64,000 nucleotides of DNA from a virus. A model generated the notes under the pieces. The model saw only the letters and a list, made by a program, of their open reading frames with translations. It searched no databases and was not told the DNA's origin. Positions 46,925-55,428 of the stretch are shown piece after piece. Position numbers and translations under genes: made by a program. The DNA lies in IMG/VR virus record IMGVR_UViG_3300025450_000015, positions 62,001 to 126,000 of that record, one strand, 5' to 3'. Positions within the stretch are counted from its first letter, which is position 1. Each line of letters begins with the position of its first letter.

Positions 46925-48384
46925 TATAGATCCGCCCTAGGTTTGAGAGCAGTTGATAAACTTGATCGTTGTGCATCTCGTGTATTATATAGTGTAACTG
47001 TCCATTGACCAGCAGTAGGTATGGTTTGTTGCGTGTTGTTTATAGTTGGCAATGTGATTCTTAAACAAGTTGTTTGTATTCCTGCTGGACTTGTATACAA
47101 ATATGAACTATACATTGTCGGATAATCACTTAATGCATATTCTAATTGCGTTACACCAAATTTAAATACTACATAAGGAATAGCATTGTTTGTTGCATAC
47201 AATATTCTAGTATTGATTTGTGTGTCGCCCAGTGCTAATGAAATCACATCACTTGATACTTGATCATTATAGGTATAATTTGTATTGTTGATAAAGCCAG
47301 TTTTTAATGTTGATCTTGTATCATTATTAGTCATATTCATTCTAACCGCATCTTCTACTTTAATCCATGCACTGCTTGGTCCGTCAAAACGAAATAATCT
47401 GTTAGGTAAGAAATCTGTTCTCAAGAAAAAATCATCTGTGCCTGGGTTTTCGGGAAATTGTATACCAAACCCAAATGCATTACCATTGGCAGGATACCCA
47501 TTACCAATTAAATATCCTGTGTATCCAGGACGAACTGGTTTAGCATTGTTTTCATTAGCAAGATAATTGATTTGGCTTGCATCTAATGTAGTTTCGTCAG
47601 CAGTCTCTAGTAAGGGTTTTCCAGTGGTTGGATCTACAGCCAAGGTGTAGAATTGTCTAGTTTCATATCCGCTCATAGGAGAATCTGCTTCTGCCTGTGC
47701 AACTATTTGTTGATTAATTTCCATCTCTTTGTTGAATGTACTCAACAAGTCTTTAAGAGTAACGTTAGCTCCAACAATTGGATCGCCATTGGCATCTGTA
47801 GCGGCTTGATTAAAAATTGATTGAAATTGTTGTTGATCGTTGATACGTTTAAGTTTTAATCTATATAGATGCGGAAACCACGTAACACTAAATCCTTCAC
47901 TTGCACGGCCTACATCGGTAACTTGATAATATCTAGGTAAACTTACATCAAAATCGTTTAGAGCAAAATCGTCACGTAGATGCGGCAATTCTAAAACATC
48001 TCCGCTAATAGGTTTACGTCCAATAGTTTTAATAATGTCATTAATATGAACAGTCATATACAACGTATCGTTATCAATAAACAATCCAAATTGACTTAAA
48101 TTAAAATCAATATTCTGTACGTTATACATGCCTCTAATTCTATACACTTCAGTTTCATACTTACTATCGCGATTTTCTAAAAAAAGCAAATCTTGAATGT
48201 TAGTAACATTATCATTTGGATAAAATGGCTGTTCGGCAGTGGCATTGGCTTCCTGGGTATTTGCACCCAACAATTTGTGCCAATAAACATCGGTTCCACC
48301 TACTGTGAACATTTCGCTAGCTTGACGATCTATAAATTGATAGTCGTTGCCTTTTTCTGGTTTGTATAAGGATAATCGTGGCAT
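46924..48384 (-). CDS. 14: Neck protein, T4 gp14-like, extended
   Basis: A 486-residue protein. Residues 60-190 follow the gp14 pattern: the NIQDLLFLENRDSKYETEVY region, NLSQFGLFIDNDTLYMTVHI, GRKPISGDVLELPHLRD (like GDLIYFP in T4) and PRYYQVTDVGRASEGFSVTW. The identification also rests on its neighbours gp15 and gp13. T4 gp14 has 256 residues, so about 230 residues are extra, including a stretch that describes a Gly/Pro/Asn-rich loop region (GYTGYLIGNGYPANGN). The ATG lies 5 nt after a minus-strand GATAAATA box with no ribosome site. Confidence 0.72.
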   Translation of the reverse strand: MPRLSLYKPEKGNDYQFIDRQASEMFTVGGTDVYWHKLLGANTQEANATAEQPFYPNDNVTNIQDLLFLENRDSKYETEVYRIRGMYNVQNIDFNLSQFGLFIDNDTLYMTVHINDIIKTIGRKPISGDVLELPHLRDDFALNDFDVSLPRYYQVTDVGRASEGFSVTWFPHLYRLKLKRINDQQQFQSIFNQAATDANGDPIVGANVTLKDLLSTFNKEMEINQQIVAQAEADSPMSGYETRQFYTLAVDPTTGKPLLETADETTLDASQINYLANENNAKPVRPGYTGYLIGNGYPANGNAFGFGIQFPENPGTDDFFLRTDFLPNRLFRFDGPSSAWIKVEDAVRMNMTNNDTRSTLKTGFINNTNYTYNDQVSSDVISLALGDTQINTRILYATNNAIPYVVFKFGVTQLEYALSDYPTMYSSYLYTSPAGIQTTCLRITLPTINNTQQTIPTAGQWTVTLYNTRDAQRSSLSTALKPRADL

Positions 48385-48389
48385 ATTGA

Positions 48390-48397
48390 TATTTATC
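48390..48397 (-). promoter_or_regulatory. Late promoter box GATAAATA (minus strand)
   Basis: On the minus strand the octamer ends 5 nt before the gp14 start, which predicts a leaderless transcript. It forms a divergent pair with the plus-strand box at 48402. Confidence 0.6.
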
Positions 48398-48401
48398 GTT
48401 A

Positions 48402-48409
48402 GCTAAATA
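48402..48409 (+). promoter_or_regulatory. Late promoter box GCTAAATA
   Basis: Plus-strand late box in the 43-nt divergent gp14/gp13 gap. It is followed by a leader with an AGAGGA ribosome site before the ATG at 48428. Confidence 0.6.
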
Positions 48410-48427
48410 TAGTAAGAGGACAAAAAT

Positions 48428-49213
48428 ATGGACGATTTGCCATCAAGTACGCAAAGCAATTCTACTCAAGAGCGAAATAAAGTGTTTGATTATATCAAAA
48501 CTATGCTGGGTGACGGCATGATTGATGTAGAGCTAGATAATAAACATCTAGAAATTGCGTTAGATCGTGCATTAAACCGCTATCGTCAACGTAGTCCAAA
48601 TGCTGTAGAAGAAAGCTATTTGTTTTTAGAACTAATACAGGATCAAAATGAATACAGATTACCTGACGAAGTTATTACGGTACGTCAGGTATTTCGTCGT
48701 GCTATCGGTTCCCGTACCGGTATTGGTGCTGGCGGCACATTATTTGAACCATTTAATTTGGCCTATACAAATACCTATTTAATGTCAGGTAGTATGATGG
48801 GCGGTCTAGCAACTTATGATGCGTTTGCTGGATATCAAAAGTTAGTAGGTCGTATGTTCGGTAGCTATATTGAATTTTTATGGAAACCAACTACGCATAT
48901 TTTAAATATTTTACAACGTCCTTTTGCCCAGGGTGAACAGATTCTTGTTCAAAGTTATAACTATCGTCCTGATTGGGTTTTACTACAGGATGTCTATGCT
49001 AAACAATGGTTAAAAGATTATGCACTTGCCACCGCCAAAGGTATGCTAGGGGAAGCTCGTAGCAAATTTGGTAGCATTGCAGGTCCTGGAAGTCCTATTA
49101 CTTTAAATGGAACCGCTTTGCTAACTGATTCAAAAGCTGAATTAGAAAAATTAGACAAAGAGATTGAGAATCTAATTTCTGGCGGAACGGGCTATTACTT
49201 TATAACTGGTTAA
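48428..49213 (+). CDS. 13: Neck/head-to-tail connector protein, T4 gp13-like
   Basis: A 261-residue protein (T4 gp13 309). The N-terminal half follows the family pattern: FDYIKTMLGDGMIDVELDNK, an LEIALDRALNRYRQR helix, a strand before DQNEYRLPDEVITVRQVFRR. The C-terminal WLKDYALATAKGMLGEARSK helix and the final helix plus GYYFITG are also family-like. gp13 binds the portal and, with gp14, completes the neck. It is divergent from gp14 across 43 nt. Its only unusual point is that gp14 and gp15 are on the other strand, unlike T4. Confidence 0.78.
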   Translation: MDDLPSSTQSNSTQERNKVFDYIKTMLGDGMIDVELDNKHLEIALDRALNRYRQRSPNAVEESYLFLELIQDQNEYRLPDEVITVRQVFRRAIGSRTGIGAGGTLFEPFNLAYTNTYLMSGSMMGGLATYDAFAGYQKLVGRMFGSYIEFLWKPTTHILNILQRPFAQGEQILVQSYNYRPDWVLLQDVYAKQWLKDYALATAKGMLGEARSKFGSIAGPGSPITLNGTALLTDSKAELEKLDKEIENLISGGTGYYFITG

Positions 49214-49221
49214 GAAATTTC

Positions 49222-49250
49222 TTGACCTTGTAATAAAACTGTTATATACT
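49222..49250 (+). promoter_or_regulatory. Sigma70-like early promoter
   Basis: TTGACC (49222-49227), a 17-bp spacer, and TATACT (49245-49250) make a strong host-type promoter. It is unlike the late boxes elsewhere and sits directly before the dNMP kinase gene. Confidence 0.75.
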
Positions 49251-49272
49251 AGAGCTAATATTAGGGGGCTCT

Positions 49273-49983
49273 ATGATTATAGGTGTGTGTGGTTTTATTG
49301 GATCAGGCAAGGATACTATTGCTGATTATCTTACTAACTTTCACGGATTTAGACGAGAATCGTTTGCAAATTCATTAAAAGATGCAGTGGCACAAGTGTT
49401 TGGTTGGGACCGTACTATGCTGGAAGGCCGCACTAAACAAGCTCGTGAATGGCGCGAACAAGTAGATCCGTGGTGGGCAGAACGTTTAAGTATGCCAGAA
49501 TTAACTCCACGCTGGGTATTACAATACTGGGGTACCGAAGTTTGTCGCAAGGCTTTCCATGATGATATTTGGATTGCTTCATTAGAGAATAAACTACGCA
49601 ACTCAAAAGATGACATAGTTATTAGTGACTGCCGTTTTCCTAATGAAATTAAATCAATTAAAGATGCCGGCGGAATTGTTATTCGTGTAAAGCGTGGTCC
49701 AGAACCCGACTGGTATCGAGATGCCGCTGATATGAACGCTGGCGACAAATGTATAAATTGGATGCTAGCTAAAACTAGAATGGAAAAACTAGGAATTCAT
49801 GCTAGTGAAACTGCTTGGGTTGGAACTAAGTTTGATTATGTGTTTTCTAATGATAGTAGCATTGATGATTTATACGCTCAAGTAAAAACTCTCATAAATC
49901 CGGAACAAGATCCCCTTGCCGCCATTGAACACCTTCTCGATGAAGAACCCGTTGACAATTGGCGCACACAGTCTTTAAGTTAG
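49273..49983 (+). CDS. 1: Deoxynucleoside monophosphate kinase, T4 gp1-like
   Basis: A 236-residue P-loop kinase that phosphorylates dNMPs to dNDPs for phage DNA synthesis. Walker A is GFIGSGKDT at 7-15. WVLQYWGTEVCR, IVISDCRFPNEI and IRVKRGPEPDW are hallmark segments of the T4 gp1 family. T4 gp1 is 241 residues. It is a nucleotide-metabolism gene placed among late structural genes and carries its own sigma70-like promoter, so it is probably expressed early. Its 3' end overlaps the minus-strand HNH-type gene by 92 nt. A GGGGG stretch precedes the ATG. Confidence 0.9.
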   Translation: MIIGVCGFIGSGKDTIADYLTNFHGFRRESFANSLKDAVAQVFGWDRTMLEGRTKQAREWREQVDPWWAERLSMPELTPRWVLQYWGTEVCRKAFHDDIWIASLENKLRNSKDDIVISDCRFPNEIKSIKDAGGIVIRVKRGPEPDWYRDAADMNAGDKCINWMLAKTRMEKLGIHASETAWVGTKFDYVFSNDSSIDDLYAQVKTLINPEQDPLAAIEHLLDEEPVDNWRTQSLS

Positions 49984-50218
49984 TTTGTTTACAATTATCT
50001 AAATTTCCATCAATGTGGAACACATTAAATACTTCTTTGTGCGGGCTTTTAAACCCGCATTTGTCGCAAGTATGTTTTAGTTTGTATCCAGCCTGCTGCC
50101 ATCTAGGCAGTTTGACACCTCGTAGGCAGTTACCGCACAGGCTTCTGTAATAAGTCTGTCCGTTTTTATAATAATTGATGGCTACCGGTGCCCTTCCGCA
50201 TGAACATAATGGTCTCAT
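49892..50218 (-). CDS. HNH-type zinc-finger protein (possible endonuclease)
   Basis: A 108-residue protein with three Cys-x2-Cys pairs: CxxC at LCGNC, CDKCGF and CANCQR, plus CSC at the start. The core FHIDGNLDNCKQTNLKTVCA followed by NCQR resembles the beta-beta-alpha metal fold of HNH nucleases (H-x-D-G-N...N-L-x-T-x-C-x-x-C). Proteins beginning like this one with a Cys-rich N-terminus and AINYY(K) are, as I recall, common in marine T4-like phages. Nuclease activity is not shown. It lies antisense, overlapping the 3' end of the dNMP kinase by 92 nt. Confidence 0.78.
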   Translation of the reverse strand: MRPLCSCGRAPVAINYYKNGQTYYRSLCGNCLRGVKLPRWQQAGYKLKHTCDKCGFKSPHKEVFNVFHIDGNLDNCKQTNLKTVCANCQRVLHREGVQWRQGDLVPDL

Positions 50219-50226
50219 ATTTTATT

Positions 50227-50264
50227 TAAGCCTTTTTAGAGCCTTTTTGTAGGCTTATATAAGC
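50227..50264. terminator. Inverted repeats between divergent genes, possible terminator
   Basis: TAAGCCT (50227-50233) pairs with AGGCTTA (50251-50257) around a 17-nt loop. The palindrome GCTTATATAAGC follows (50253-50264). The gap also holds two copies of GCCTTTTT. Either terminator or regulator site between the HNH gene and gp18. Confidence 0.35.
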
Positions 50265-50282
50265 ATTGATTTACCAAAATGC

Positions 50283-50290
50283 CATAAATA
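50283..50290 (+). promoter_or_regulatory. Late promoter box CATAAATA
   Basis: Late-type octamer 32 nt before the tail sheath ATG. A GGAG ribosome site lies at 50311-50314. Confidence 0.65.
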
Positions 50291-50322
50291 CATTAAGAAC
50301 ATGTACTCATGGAGATAACACA

Positions 50323-53300
50323 ATGGCTCAATTAAGTTCACCTGGAATTAGCGTAACCGTAGTTAACGAATCGTTCTACACGCCTTCTGCACCAGGTACC
50401 GTACCCCTTATCGTAGTTGCTACTCAAGCAAACAAAATGAATTCAGCTGGAACAGGTATTGCTCCAGGCACACTAGCGGCAAATGCTGGAAACGTATACC
50501 TGTTGACAAGTCAAGCAGACTTAGGCGCAACATTTGGTGTACCATACTTTCAAACAGATGCTAGCAACAATCCTATCAATGCAAGCGAAATTAATGAATA
50601 CGGTCTACAAGCCGCTTACAGTTTCTTAGGTGTTAGCAGTCAAGCATACGTTGTTCGTGCCAATGTTGATACAAGTCAATTAATTGGTTCAGCATCAGTT
50701 CCAGTAGGACTTCCATCAAATGGTACATACTGGTGGGATACTGCAACAACAAGTTTTGGTGTTTTCCAATGGAACGCAAGTGCAGTTACAGCAACTAACG
50801 GTCAAAGTTTTGTAGTACAAAATCCAGCAGTAATTAACGCAGGATCTGGTCTATACAATACTGGAACTTTTGCTCCAAATCCAAGTTTTGGTGCTGTCGG
50901 TAGTTATGCAGTTGTAACAGCTACAACACTAGCTCAGTTATGGTACAAACAATATAATACTGCCAACGACGGCACAGGTGGAGCATCCGCCGCCGCAAGC
51001 ACAGCTGGCACATGGGTACAAGTTGGTTCAACAGCTTGGGCCGCAAGTATGCCAACTGCTACAAGTACAGTAGCATCCACAGCCGCAACAGTTAGTAGTA
51101 GCGATACATTAATTGTTAATGGATACACAGTAACTGGTGCAACAACATACGCTGGATTAGTAACAGCATTAGGTTCACATGTATCTGGTGTAACAGCAAG
51201 TGTAATCAACGGTTATTTGAATTTATATTCAACAGGTGCTAACATTGTATTAAGTGGTACACTAACCAGTACAAACAAAATTATTGCCGCTGGGACATAC
51301 TATGCTCCTACAGTGACTATTGCTCCACACTATCAAGTTCCTAACTATGGTTCTTATACAAATTCAGGTAGTGTTAACGGTTACCCAACTGGTTCTATCT
51401 GGATTAAAACAACTCCAGTAAACCAAGGTGCTAATTTTGACATCGAACTATATAATTCAACAACAGCAAGTTGGATTCGTCAAGCTGTAGGTCAGTTATT
51501 TGCAAGCAATCAAGCGGCAATGGCAACATTAGATCCAACAGGCGGCGGTATTAATATTCCAGTTGGACAAGTATATGTAAAATATAACGATGATGAAATC
51601 ACAAATCCAACTTATGTAAATTACAAAATTTATCAACGTTTATCAACAGGTATAACAAGTTCAACTAGTGCTATTATAACAAATAGTACATTTGGTTCAA
51701 GCTCATTTACATTTGCTCTTTCATCTAGCCAAGTTGGTTCAGCAACATTACCAAGTTATGTAACAGTTAGTTTTACAACAACTGGCAGTGCTAGCTCTGA
51801 TGCAAACGCATTGGCAGCCGCAATTAACACAGCAGTAGTTCCATTGGCAAACGTTGTGGCAACTGTAACAAGTACAAATCAAGTTACAATTACCCATACG
51901 CAAGGCGGTGACATTAGAATCCAAGACGGTACTAATTTACCTATTGGTAAAATATTTACTGTAGGAACTAATAATGAATTTTATGCTGATCCATCCGGAA
52001 CAGCAAACTACTATATCATTACTGCATGGGCGGCAGCCAATAGTAGCGGTACTGCATTGGTTACACCTAGTGCAACAGCACCTTCAACATTACCAGTTAA
52101 CGGACAATTATGGTATAATAGTTCAATCACTGATGTAGATATTTTAATCAATGATGGTACACATTGGAGAGGTTATACTTCAACTGCTGGTAAAGTTGTT
52201 GTTAACCAGGGTGTTGGATATACAAATAATTATACACAAACTGATGCTAACGGTCCAATCATTAGTTCAACACAACCAACTACTAACAGTACAGGCGGTG
52301 TACTACAACATGGTGATTTGTGGATTAATTCAAGTAATTTAGAAGCATGGCCAACAATTTATCGTTGGAATTTCTTAACAAAAGCATGGGTATTGATTAA
52401 CAACACAGATCACACAACTAGTAATGGTATCATATTTGCCGATGCACGTTGGAGCGATGAAACATTAAATGCAAATACTGTAAAAACTGGTGCTGATACA
52501 CTGGATTCGATTGCATTATTATTATCAAGCGACTTTGTTGACTTTGACGCTCCAAACGCACAATTATATCCAAAGGGAACTTTGTTGTATAATCTACGCC
52601 GTAGCAGTTTTAACGTTAAAAAGTACGTTTCAGGTTATGTAAACACACAAGCCTATAATACAAGCGTTACCGGTAACCCAGTAATGACTTACTATTATCC
52701 AGATCGTTGGGTAACAGATGCCGCTAATGATTATTTAGGTGTGGGCGTGTTTGGTCGTAAAGCTCAACGTGCTGTTGTTGTAGCGGCTTTAAATGCTACA
52801 ATTAACGCTAATCAACAAATTCGTAACGAAGATAGTGTTACATTTAACTTATTAAGTTGCCCAGGATATTTAGAAACAACATCCGCATTGGTTAATTTAA
52901 ATACTGGTCGTGGATTACTATCATTTATTGTAGCAGATGCTCCTGCACGTTTACCAAACGATGCAACAAGTTTAAGTAACTGGGGTAATAATACAAATAA
53001 TGCAACAGGCGATGGCGAAGTTGGTCTAGTTACAACAGATGCAAATACTGGTGTATATTATCCATGGGGCTATACAACAGACTTATACGGTAATGACATC
53101 GTTGTTCCTCCAAGTCATATCATGTTGCGTACAATCGCATTAAGCGATAATGTTGCTTATCCTTGGTTTGCACCAGCAGGTGTACGTCGTGGTGGTGTAA
53201 CAAATGCAAGTAGTGTAGGTTATGTAACTGCACAAACTGGTGTGTTTAATCCTATCGCATTGAATACTGGGCAACGTAACACATTAGCCACAATACAAGT

Positions 53301-53706
53301 TAACCCAATAACATACATTGGCGGTGTTGGACTTGTAGCATACGGACAATATACTCGTAGTTTAGTCGCAAGCAGTTTAAATCGTATCAATGTAGCACGT
53401 TTAGTAATTTACTTACGTTACCAGTTGAACGCCATTTCTAAACCATATGTATTTGAACCAAATGATACAATTACACGTAACGAAATTAAACAAGAAATTG
53501 AAAAATTGTTGCTTAACCTAACAGCTGAACGTGCCCTGTACGATTATATTGTTGTATGCGACACTTCAAACAATACTCCAAGCAGAATTGATGCTAATGA
53601 GTTGTATGTTGACATTGCAATCGAACCAGTTAAGTCTGTGGAATTCATCTACATTCCATTACGTCTTGAAAATACTGGCGCAATTGCCGGTTTAAGTGGC
53701 AAATAA
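50323..53706 (+). CDS. 18: Contractile tail sheath protein, T4 gp18-like, greatly enlarged
   Basis: Start chosen at 50323 because GGAGATAACACAATG fits and MAQLSSPGISVTVVNESFYT is a typical sheath N-terminus; an upstream ATG at 50266 precedes the promoter. The product has 1127 residues against 659 for T4 gp18. Conserved parts are the first 135 residues (PGTVPLIVVATQANK; AAYSFLGVSSQAYVVRANVD) and the C-terminal roughly 350 (FIVADAPARLPND, YPWFAPAGVRRGG, SLVASSLNRINVARLVIYLR, ANELYVDIAIEPVKSVEFIY), which form the interlocking core. Between lie several hundred Ser/Thr/Ala/Gly-rich beta-type residues inserted as outer domains. It is followed 11 nt later by gp19. Confidence 0.92.
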   Translation: MAQLSSPGISVTVVNESFYTPSAPGTVPLIVVATQANKMNSAGTGIAPGTLAANAGNVYLLTSQADLGATFGVPYFQTDASNNPINASEINEYGLQAAYSFLGVSSQAYVVRANVDTSQLIGSASVPVGLPSNGTYWWDTATTSFGVFQWNASAVTATNGQSFVVQNPAVINAGSGLYNTGTFAPNPSFGAVGSYAVVTATTLAQLWYKQYNTANDGTGGASAAASTAGTWVQVGSTAWAASMPTATSTVASTAATVSSSDTLIVNGYTVTGATTYAGLVTALGSHVSGVTASVINGYLNLYSTGANIVLSGTLTSTNKIIAAGTYYAPTVTIAPHYQVPNYGSYTNSGSVNGYPTGSIWIKTTPVNQGANFDIELYNSTTASWIRQAVGQLFASNQAAMATLDPTGGGINIPVGQVYVKYNDDEITNPTYVNYKIYQRLSTGITSSTSAIITNSTFGSSSFTFALSSSQVGSATLPSYVTVSFTTTGSASSDANALAAAINTAVVPLANVVATVTSTNQVTITHTQGGDIRIQDGTNLPIGKIFTVGTNNEFYADPSGTANYYIITAWAAANSSGTALVTPSATAPSTLPVNGQLWYNSSITDVDILINDGTHWRGYTSTAGKVVVNQGVGYTNNYTQTDANGPIISSTQPTTNSTGGVLQHGDLWINSSNLEAWPTIYRWNFLTKAWVLINNTDHTTSNGIIFADARWSDETLNANTVKTGADTLDSIALLLSSDFVDFDAPNAQLYPKGTLLYNLRRSSFNVKKYVSGYVNTQAYNTSVTGNPVMTYYYPDRWVTDAANDYLGVGVFGRKAQRAVVVAALNATINANQQIRNEDSVTFNLLSCPGYLETTSALVNLNTGRGLLSFIVADAPARLPNDATSLSNWGNNTNNATGDGEVGLVTTDANTGVYYPWGYTTDLYGNDIVVPPSHIMLRTIALSDNVAYPWFAPAGVRRGGVTNASSVGYVTAQTGVFNPIALNTGQRNTLATIQVNPITYIGGVGLVAYGQYTRSLVASSLNRINVARLVIYLRYQLNAISKPYVFEPNDTITRNEIKQEIEKLLLNLTAERALYDYIVVCDTSNNTPSRIDANELYVDIAIEPVKSVEFIYIPLRLENTGAIAGLSGK

Positions 53707-53717
53707 GGAGAAATTAA

Positions 53718-54353
53718 ATGGCAATCGCGGCACTATCAAATTTTACAGTACCACTAGCAAGTGATCAAAGTGCGGCTTCACAGGGCATGCTAATGCCTAA
53801 GTTGAAGTATCGTTTTAGAATTAACTTTGAAAACTTTGGTGTAAGTACTCCAACAACAGAACTAACAAAACAAGTTGCTGAAGCGGCTCGTCCACAAGTT
53901 GAATTTGAAGATCAAAAGATCGATATCTACAACAGTATTATTCATTATGCTGGCAAACCTAAGTGGAAAGCACTTACAGTTAAATTGCGTGATGATGTTA
54001 CTGGTGCAGTTAGCAAATTGGTCGGTGAGCAGAACCAGAAACAGTTTGACTTTTTTGAACAAAGTTCAGCGGCAGCGGCTGGTGATTACAAGTTTACAAT
54101 GCGTATTGAAATGTTAGACGGCGGTAACGGTTCTAATGTTCCTAACGTTTTAGAAACTTGGGAATTGTATGGATGTTATGTACAACAAACTAACTGGCAA
54201 GATTTAAAATACAGCGAGCAAGGTCCTGTAATGATTGATCTAACAATCCAGTTTGATAATGCAGTACAAACTGATCCAGTTCCTGCAATTGGTGCTCCTA
54301 AATCTGTACAAAAATCAGGTGCAAGTAGCGGTCATAACGCATTAGGTTCATAA
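53718..54353 (+). CDS. 19: Tail tube protein, T4 gp19-like
   Basis: The subunit of the inner tail tube. It has 211 residues (T4 gp19 163). Family segments: MLMPKLKYRFRINFENFG, VEFEDQKIDIYNS, GKPKWKALTVKLRDDVTGAV, FTMRIEMLDGGN and VLETWELYGCYVQQTNWQDL. The extra length is at the N-terminus and in the last 25 residues (Ser/Gly/Lys). It is 11 nt after gp18 with an AAGGAG site, and a terminator follows. Confidence 0.93.
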   Translation: MAIAALSNFTVPLASDQSAASQGMLMPKLKYRFRINFENFGVSTPTTELTKQVAEAARPQVEFEDQKIDIYNSIIHYAGKPKWKALTVKLRDDVTGAVSKLVGEQNQKQFDFFEQSSAAAAGDYKFTMRIEMLDGGNGSNVPNVLETWELYGCYVQQTNWQDLKYSEQGPVMIDLTIQFDNAVQTDPVPAIGAPKSVQKSGASSGHNALGS

Positions 54354-54360
54354 TAAAAAT

Positions 54361-54381
54361 GCCTACACACGTAGGCTTTTT
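54361..54381 (+). terminator. Intrinsic terminator after gp19
   Basis: GCCTAC / GTAGGC stem with an ACAC loop followed by TTTTTATT. It ends the gp18-gp19 unit. Confidence 0.85.
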
Positions 54382-54416
54382 ATTGACTATTCATTATGTA
54401 CGTAGTTAATTATTTA

Positions 54417-54424
54417 AATAAATA
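54417..54424 (+). promoter_or_regulatory. Late promoter box AATAAATA
   Basis: Late-type octamer ending 5 nt before the ATG at 54430. No ribosome site intervenes. Confidence 0.5.
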
Positions 54425-54429
54425 ATACT

Positions 54430-55425
54430 ATGAGCTTTACATCTAACCGTAATTTACAAGCAAGTAACCATCTTTTTTTTAAAGATTGGCGCCACGCCTA
54501 TAACACCTTTGTAACTGATCAATTCAGATTAGCGCCTAAAAGTAAATTTTTATTCCATGTTGCATTTGGCATCGATAATTCTACAGTTTATAATTTAAAT
54601 TTAGTACAGCGTTACGGAAAAGAAATTAACTTGATGGTTAAAAGTGTTGATTTACCCCATTTCACAGTCAAGACTGACATGGCAAATCAATACAACAGAA
54701 AGAAAAATATTCAGTTCATACATGAACCCATGGAACTTGGAATAAAATTTCATGATGATAATATGGGACTGATTAATGCCCTGTGGCAAAATTATTACAA
54801 CTATTATTATGCTGATCCAACTAGTGCAACTATACCCGGAGCATACAATAGAACTGCCACTAAAAACGCAAATTATATTCCGACAGCATACGGATTAGAC
54901 AACGGTAGTACAGTTCCTTTTTTTAAGTACATTAAGATTTATCAAATGGCTAGACACGAATATGTACAATATACCCTAGCTAATCCTATTATCACTAGTT
55001 GGAATCATAATAAATTAGATTACAGTCAGCCAGGTACGCATGATTTTGATATGAAAATCAAATATGAAGCTGTAAGTTATAGTGTAGGAGCAGTATCCGA
55101 AGATAGCCCCGAAGGATTCGGAGAAGGGCATTATGATCACAGTCCGAGTTCTTTAAAAGGTATCAATCCAGATCCTAGTGTGCCAAATCCCAGTTTTGTA
55201 GAATCTTTAAATGTTAAGGGCAATGCGGCAAGTTTCCTTGACAGTGTGATTACACAGATTAATTCCTATCAAAACACACAACAACCAATTAATTCGAATG
55301 GTACTATGGGAATTATTGATTCAACTTCCAATAATAATGCAGGTGGGTTGAGTGGTTACAACTTTCCACAAAGTAACGATAACGATAACACAACCCAAGC
55401 TACCCAACAAAAACCAGGAGGATAA
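54430..55425 (+). CDS. Second tail tube-like protein (tube/baseplate initiator-like)
   Basis: A 331-residue protein. Residues 35-230 (PKSKFLFHVAFGIDNS, GKEINLMVKSVDLPHFTVKT, RKKNIQFIHEPMELGIKFHD, then a TSWNHNKLDYSQPGTHDFDM segment and IKYEAVSYSVGAV) match the secondary-structure layout of the tube fold shared by gp19 and the T4 tube-initiator gp54 (320 residues). The last 90 residues are Asn/Ser/Gln-rich and look disordered. It may be the tube initiator or a tube-tip protein; gp54 itself is not shown by a specific motif. It starts the next transcription unit after a terminator. Confidence 0.55.
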   Translation: MSFTSNRNLQASNHLFFKDWRHAYNTFVTDQFRLAPKSKFLFHVAFGIDNSTVYNLNLVQRYGKEINLMVKSVDLPHFTVKTDMANQYNRKKNIQFIHEPMELGIKFHDDNMGLINALWQNYYNYYYADPTSATIPGAYNRTATKNANYIPTAYGLDNGSTVPFFKYIKIYQMARHEYVQYTLANPIITSWNHNKLDYSQPGTHDFDMKIKYEAVSYSVGAVSEDSPEGFGEGHYDHSPSSLKGINPDPSVPNPSFVESLNVKGNAASFLDSVITQINSYQNTQQPINSNGTMGIIDSTSNNNAGGLSGYNFPQSNDNDNTTQATQQKPGG

Positions 55426-55428
55426 TAT

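Noticed and set aside
49341-49748. Minus-strand open frame of 135 residues
   Set aside because: It lies entirely opposite the well-supported dNMP kinase and has no recognisable domain.
50266-50322. Upstream ATG for the tail sheath
   Set aside because: It lies before the late promoter box and has no ribosome site; the ATG at 50323 has GGAG and a typical sheath N-terminus.
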